Origin: Diphasiastrum complanatum
Lineage: Eukaryota; Streptophyta; Lycopodiopsida; Lycopodiales; Lycopodiaceae
NCBI GenBank assembly: GCA_029204225.1
Contig: MU831943.1
Location: 31,525-95,524, forward strand
DNA length: 64,000 nucleotides
Direction of reading: 5' to 3'
Part shown: one piece after another, positions 58,734 through 64,000 of the stretch
How the letters are laid out: each line of letters opens with the position of its first letter
Numbering within the stretch: position 1 is the stretch's first letter
Program-made: the position numbers and the translations under genes
Notes under the pieces: model-generated
Told to the model about the DNA's origin: nothing
The model's database searches: none
What the model saw: only the letters and a program-made list of their open reading frames with translations

Positions 58734-59257
58734 GTACGCTTGAACTTTTCATGGCAATGACATTCTGACACAAATGTGATCTATGTTGTAGCAATAAAAT
58801 GCAGCACTTTCCATCCAATGTAGGCCCATTGCTTTTGGTGCAGATATTAGATTGATTGCTGCTGGCATATACCTGTCAGTTTATATGCAGAATCTTAGTT
58901 TCTTTGCTGCTCAATGAAATTAGATCTTTCTTATCCATCCAGTTATCTACAAACAAGTGCCCCTTTACGTGCATCTTTCACATAAAGACTTGTAGGCTAG
59001 AGTGAAATTTTTTGTAGAATTTGATACTTGAAGGTTTGTGCTAGAATTCTTACCCAATTGTGATTATCCCTGGTTGCGTGATTGAAAAGGAAATTATTTA
59101 GAAAGTAAATTTTTTTTGGCTGGAAGTACTTCTGAATAATATCGCTTCAAGTTAGTCTTGCTTTGAGGTTACTAAATCATACACTCTTAGAAACATGAGA
59201 TTGTACCATGGTTCCATGGCTGCACTGTCATTTATGAGCTGAAATTTGGTGATGCAG
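58734..59257 (+). other. Intron 9 (524 bp)
   Basis: GTACGC...ATGCAG. No TE recognised. Confidence 0.85.
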
Positions 59258-59326
59258 TTGTGTAGAGATGATGGGGCTTTGGATATCATACAGAATCATA
59301 TTTTGGCAGATTATATGAACCACATG
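59258..59326 (+). CDS. ESP4: Symplekin exon 10 (codons 761-783)
   Basis: Acceptor gatgcag, donor CATG|GTATGT. Encodes LCRDDGALDIIQNHILADYM ending NHM, matching the family's LLEEHILSDYLNH. A 23-codon exon in phase 0. Confidence 0.92.
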
Positions 59327-60047
59327 GTATGTAAATGGCAACAATGATCTTGTATGAATGTCTTTTGCTTTCCATTTTCATACAAGTTTTCCATTGCAGA
59401 AGTGATTTGAATTTTGAACATAGAATTATCAAGATCATAGTGGAAGAAGGTTACAGTTTCATCCCTAGTTCTGGCTGTGTGCACACATTATGTGGAAAAC
59501 TTATAATTTGTCAGTGTACCAGAGGGCCATAAGTGTCATTGCACATGCTTAAGTCTTTTGAAATTTTCTATTGGCACTTACCCTCTATGCTTGCAGCTCT
59601 GAAAGTTCTTTTCTGGATGTCTTATGTGAGTTGTGACAAAAGTTTGGCTTAATAACTTGTTCATTACCAGATATATCAAACTATTGTATAGTCTTCTGAA
59701 GCTCTATCTTCATGCTCATCTCCTATTAGGAACTGCAAGCAGTTCAGAACTGTGGGTACTGTAGACTGTGGTTGTCAGCACCATTGTCCCAAGGGACCTT
59801 ACAAAAAGGGTGATGTGCAGTCTCTTTATATCAAAATGCTGGGTACTCTGGTTATTATTCCCATACAGTCCTCTCATTTCTATAGTATATGTATTCCATC
59901 CCTGATATGCATGATGAAGTTAAGGTCTAAGACTTTGTGGTTGGACTCCATAGGGTTTGAGATTGTGACTCCTGTGTTATGTCGGGTATTATAGTAAACA
60001 TAAGATCGATACACACACACACACACATGGGGGGGGCGGGGGGGCGG

Positions 60048-60085
60048 GTAGTGTTCCGGAACCCAGAACGCGGTCTGGATTGGGT
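60048..60085. repeat. Fragment of a palindrome-word element
   Basis: TAGTGTTCCGGAACCCAG and agaacgcggtctgg next to G-runs and (CA)n. It shares the word GTTCCGGAAC with MITE G. Borders were not found. Confidence 0.4.
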
Positions 60086-60133
60086 TTTTAAAAAAAAAAA
60101 TATTGTATATATACGATAATATACTATATAAAC

Positions 60134-60349
60134 CATAGTACCCAATGGTACCGCCATTATGGTGCCGCCCAAAAATCCGCGGTACCTGGGCGGCACCATA
60201 ATAAAAAAAGAATTTTTTTTTTCCTGTGTTATTTTTGCAAAAAAAAAAAAAAAATTTTTTTTGGGGTACCGCGGATCAGTATGGATCCGCGGTACCACAG
60301 TGGATCCGCGGTACCGGGATCCGCGGATCCTGGTACCGCTGGATCTATG
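60134..60349. mobile_element. hAT-like MITE E, 216 bp
   Basis: 8-bp duplication atataaac at 60126-60133 and 60350-60357. Ends CATAGTACCCAATGGTACC and GGTACCGCTGGATCTATG. Palindromic words GGTACCGCGGATC, GGATCCGCGGTACC (several copies) and GGGATCCGCGGATCC. The A/T-rich centre pairs aaaaaaag/ttttttt. No ORF. Confidence 0.88.
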
Positions 60350-60530
60350 ATATAAACAATATATAAATTATTATATACTGTTTTTTGGCTATAAAAACAA
60401 AAAATTTAAGCTTTAAAAAATTTGCAACTAAAATAAAAATCATTCAGAACATTAAAAACAGAAAAATGCTGGATTTCTATACTTTGCCGCTTTCCTATAA
60501 ACTGGCTTTCCGACAATTTCAGTGGCGGTG

Positions 60531-60870
60531 AGTTGCTATGGTTCAGTACAGCTTGTTATGACTTTAGATGGTTCAGTATGGGCTCCCAATCAGTGCATGT
60601 CTAATCAGTGCATCAACAAATATATGATGCGTAGGGCGTTCTGGGTCTAGATATCCACAGCTCTGACGTTAGGAAAAGGCCTTCACTTAACACGGTCATG
60701 ACAGTTTGGATGAGCACAGGCCTTCTGATGGTTTGATGAGCACTGTTCCTTTTGATGCTTTGCTGTGAGTTTGCTATGGTTCAATACTGTCTTGTTATGA
60801 TTTTAGATAGTTCAGTATGGCTCCCAATTAGTGCATGTCTAGTCAGTGCATCCGCAACAGATTTGATGCA
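60531..60870. repeat. Two-copy direct repeat, ~235-bp period
   Basis: The block gtgagt.tgctatggttca.tac...cagtgcatgtcta.tcagtgcatc occurs at ~60531-60635 and ~60765-60870. Confidence 0.75.
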
Positions 60871-61369
60871 TAGTTTGCAAACAAATTCATTCTCAAATGA
60901 ATAGAAACTCGAGTACACATAACGTGGTTTAGAGTACACATAAAGTACATTCAATGATTTAGAACCTTGAAAACTCTGGCAATTTCATTTGCTTTCCCAC
61001 AATTTCACTGCCAATTGTACAATGTGCACAATATTCAGTGGAAATAGGGCCGATACAGTTAATATTATCTGACAGAACTAGGGTCCCTGTAGTGTTTAAA
61101 ATTTTTTCGGAAAAATACTGTCAGATCCCCCAGATCTTTGGTTTCAGTGCACACTGATTTCACACTGTAGCTACGCGTGAAAGTATGGGAAGAAATGGCG
61201 CTCCAAATGTTTGTCACAGTAATAGCTTCATCAAAGCTGGTTTTGGACTACAAAGGTGGGGGAAACAGCATTGAGAAATTCTGGCATCTTCAACACTGAT
61301 TTGAATGGATTCAGAAATGGGCTTTCCATTAACAACTTCATCATTCTGTGTGCCTCCAAGATACGAGGC

Positions 61370-61480
61370 CTCGGAACCGCGATTATGCAATTTGTTTTTT
61401 TTGAACATCGATTATCTTCGGCGAATTGTGATTCACTGGGATCGCGGTTGCCAGCGAATCGCGATTCAATGCAACACTAG
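61370..61480. mobile_element. Right end of a palindrome-rich hAT-like element (F)
   Basis: Contains ggaaccgcgatta, gggatcgcggttg and AGCGAATCGCGATTC near the right end, finishing ATGCAACACTAG. Inverted, this reads TAGTGTTGCATTGAATCGCG, very like MITE A's left end. The left partner and target duplication were not found. A second palindrome, GATTCATGAATC, follows at ~61519. Confidence 0.5.
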
Positions 61481-63336
61481 TATATATATTATAAATACAA
61501 ATATAATGCATTGATGATTCATGAATCGTGAATCATTTGCAAATCGTTAGTGGAAAGAGTTTGCAATTTATTTCATTTTATTTTATTTTATATTGAATAC
61601 ATGAATATAAATTTTAGTAGAAAGAGAAAAAATAGAGGACTTTTGGTGGCGCTTGTAGGTGATGATAAATAAGTGTAAACTTCCAAACTCAAGTGTTTTT
61701 GGGTGTGGGAACAAATTTTTCAGAAAAGTCCCTTCGATAAGCTCTTGAAAAAGTAAGGTTTTCCATTGAAATTCTGAATTGTAAGGTCCTACTTCCAGTG
61801 ATTTCAATTCGGCCTGCTTTTGGCCCTAAAATTTCCTCCAAAAAGTGATGGATTTGTCAGCTAAATTGACCTCCAATTCAGCGATGTAGGAGTAGCCTTG
61901 TTGTTGATGAATTCCCCACTCCCAAAACACCCTTTCTCACAATGTTTCCGCCACCCTCTATAAATGATCTACCTCAGGGAAGGAAATCTTGATTTCGCAT
62001 AGCACCTTGCATTAGGTTAAATTTACCTTCTCTCTACACATCATAGCTTCCTCCAAACCATATTCCACTGACGCTTCTGGTTTGATACCAATTGTAGGGT
62101 GCTTGGCTCCTCATTCTCCTCATGAATCCCACCATATGGTGTGTTAAGTGATTCTCCTAAAAGCCCTTAGAAAATCCCCCTAAACTGCTTTTCCAGTCTC
62201 GGGGTACTTAGCCTCCATGCTACTCGGTGTAAGTGTTAATTCTTACATGATGTGTATGAATGTTTGCTGGTTTAGTGAGTCCATGGGTTTTGGATAGGTA
62301 TCTCACAAGATTACTTATGACTCGATTACTATCGCACATCATAATCAAGGAGGATGTGCTTGTCTTAGGGGAGGTGAGGTATCCAAAGGAAGGTTTTGGT
62401 ATGAAAAAGGTGCATTACAAGTACTATGACAAGGTGTTTGAAGACGTGGTGCAAAGGATTGTACCTATTCTTGATAGCATTTCGGAAGGGAGTGAAGGGT
62501 ATGCAAGACATCTGAAAGTGTGAAGCCTCGTTATGAATTGATTTGGGGGCTAGATCCGTTTGATCTAGGTTTGGTCGGGTAGGTTTGTCCACCATTTGAT
62601 TCTCTTTGTTTTAATGGTTTGAGCATCTTAGTCCTGGATCCTTGGAGGAGGTCCTGATAGACCATGTCAAAGGTTGGACTGGAAATTGACAACAATTTTT
62701 TTGCCCTATGATTTGGGAGGAATGAGCACAATGGCCCGTCTGTGCAAGTCTCTAATTGGGTTGTTGAAGATTGTGGACAGAAGGGAGTGTATGATTCTAA
62801 TGAATTGTATTTGGAGCTTTTGAGGGTGTTTCCTGCTCTATAGGCTTCCTTGAGGCAAGTGGTAAAAGGATGAGTGAGTTACATTCTGAGGATGAGGATG
62901 TTGACAAATGAGGTTACATGTTAGCCTATATAGCCTACCTTCAGTTTCCTTTGAAGTTTTATGCTCTTTCATAGCAGTTGAAAATTAGAGCATTCCTTGT
63001 AGTGTTTGCAATAGGCGATGCATTCAGAGTAATTTGGCTAGATTCTTAGCTTAATCAGCCCTCTGCTGTTTCATAACTGATTGGTCTGAAGTCAATCAAG
63101 TCCAGGCCAAGATTCAATCAAACTTCAATTCAGAGCATATTAAAGTCTTTTATTTTAGTCTTGAGCCACATATTTATATGCTGTTGTTGCAAGCTCTAAG
63201 TTAGTCTTTTTAACTTAATTCAAAGGTTAGTTGGTGTTTGAAGAGAGTTTGTGAGTAAATCATTGTTAATTATTTGATGGTTTGCTCAGAGCTCATGTTC
63301 TTGCTTCTCTTGATAGTATGGTCTGTAACCTTGTAG

Positions 63337-63447
63337 GGTCATGAGCTTGCATTGCATGTTCTTTATGAGCTGTATTTGGAGCAGGCATCTGATCCAGATT
63401 CTTCCGTGGCTACCATTGAAGCTTATCAAAAGTTCCTATTTTCTCTG
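63337..63447 (+). CDS. ESP4: Symplekin exon 11 (codons 784-820)
   Basis: Acceptor cttgtag, donor CTG|GTGAGT. Encodes GHELALHVLYELYLEQASDP then EAYQKFLFSL, matching GHELTVRVLYRLF and YESFLLTVAE in the family. The frame is open and phase 0 at the donor; the next exon lies beyond the window. Confidence 0.92.
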
Positions 63448-64000
63448 GTGAGTGTAAGACTCCTTGACTGGAGCCATGGAATTTTTGGTACCTGTTGGGC
63501 TTTACTTCTTGAACAACCATTTTTTGTTTAGATGTCGTAATTTTTGCAATTAATGCTCATTCCTGGAGACAGTTTTTTGATATTGCAATGTGTTTGTTCA
63601 TGTGATAATTGCAAAGGCTGTGAGAGTGAATTTCCATGTTATTAAGAGTTTGTTGGGTTTGAATACAAGTCTAAGGTAATTTGGAAGTCATTGAAGCATA
63701 GCTAGATTCTGTGGGAACTCATGGTACAAATTATCAAAGGCTAACGAACATATGCTTTTTTGAGGTAGTTACTATAGGGATTGTTTGAACAGCCCAATGC
63801 ATAATAAAGCTCAATTTTTTGTTTTGTTCTAGCTTGCGATCTATTTTTATCCTCTAAGCCCACCATGACTAATGTATTTGGCATTTATTGGTACTTGTAG
63901 TATGTATAGTATGGTGTGTATTTGTAGGTAGCATTTTTTTAGCTGTGATCTTTAAATTGATACTTATATTTGGCTCTCATAATCAATTCATAAAACAATC
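63448..64000 (+). other. Start of intron 11
   Basis: GTGAGT donor, then AT-rich sequence with no recognised feature to the window end. Confidence 0.8.

Larger units (their letters stand above)
59327..63336 (+). other. Intron 10 (4.0 kb)
   Basis: GTATGT...TTGTAG. Contains MITE E, a palindrome-rich end near 61.4 kb and a direct repeat. At ~62080-62094 ttgataccaattgta resembles a copia PBS/LTR border on the minus strand. 62111-63336 has one 88-codon frame (62260-62523) of unknown nature. Confidence 0.85.

Noticed and set aside
62260-62523. 88-codon ORF in intron 10
   Set aside because: No motif, no homology I recognise, and no sign it belongs to symplekin; left as part of the intron.

Overview
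This window looks like plant nuclear DNA. It carries one spliced protein-coding gene set among many decayed retrotransposons (Ty3/gypsy, Ty1/copia, LINE), hAT-like DNA transposons and long (CT)n, (GA)n, (TA)n and (GT)n tracts. Very large TE-filled introns and microsatellite-tailed LINEs suggest a large-genome vascular plant; a fern is my guess, but the sequence does not prove it. No bacterial, organellar, rRNA or tRNA features were seen.

The central gene, on the + strand, is the 5' part of symplekin (ESP4/PTA1 family), a scaffold of the mRNA 3'-end cleavage and polyadenylation machinery. I could assemble 11 exons (start codon 20933, last exon in the window ending at 63447). All have GT..AG borders and keep one reading frame for 2460 nt (820 codons). 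The rest of the gene lies beyond 64000. Introns run from about 0.36 kb to 15.2 kb. The 5' leader holds two short upstream ORFs.

Left flank (1-20000): a minus-strand Ty3/gypsy element with an apparently open gag (1-924), PBS and LTR; an unassigned region with an orphan ORF (4015-4572); an array of hairpin repeats (5.75-6.94 kb); a pseudogene of unknown family with two in-frame stops (7541-8521, probable second exon to 8836); a copia integrase remnant; a solitary copia LTR (10788-11231); a deleted plus-strand copia (13.1-16.6 kb); and an internally deleted minus-strand copia between two related LTRs (16.76-20.0 kb).

Inside the introns: intron 1 holds a gypsy protease/RT remnant and two hAT-like MITEs; intron 2 two more MITEs; intron 5 (15.2 kb) a decayed hAT transposase, a head-to-tail array of 5'-truncated LINEs, opposite-strand LINE remnants and a chromovirus remnant with 3' LTR; intron 7 a chromodomain remnant, two nested minus-strand LINE ends, a large (GA)n tract and a second hAT transposase start; introns 8 and 10 further MITEs.

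Two patterns stand out. (1) Six non-autonomous elements, all in introns of this one gene, have exact 8-bp target duplications, mostly CATAG-like ends and subterminal arrays of self-complementary words that differ between elements (AATCGCGATT, GAACCGTTAACGGTTC, CGGTTCGAACCG, GGATCCGCGGTACC, GTTCCGGAAC). Two degenerate BED-finger hAT transposase fragments lie nearby. (2) LINE copies share a small 3' hairpin whose stem changes in a compensatory way, end in (TTTC)n(CT)n, and several newer copies begin exactly in the (CT)n tail of an older copy, which would account for the (CT)n/(GA)n tracts beside them.
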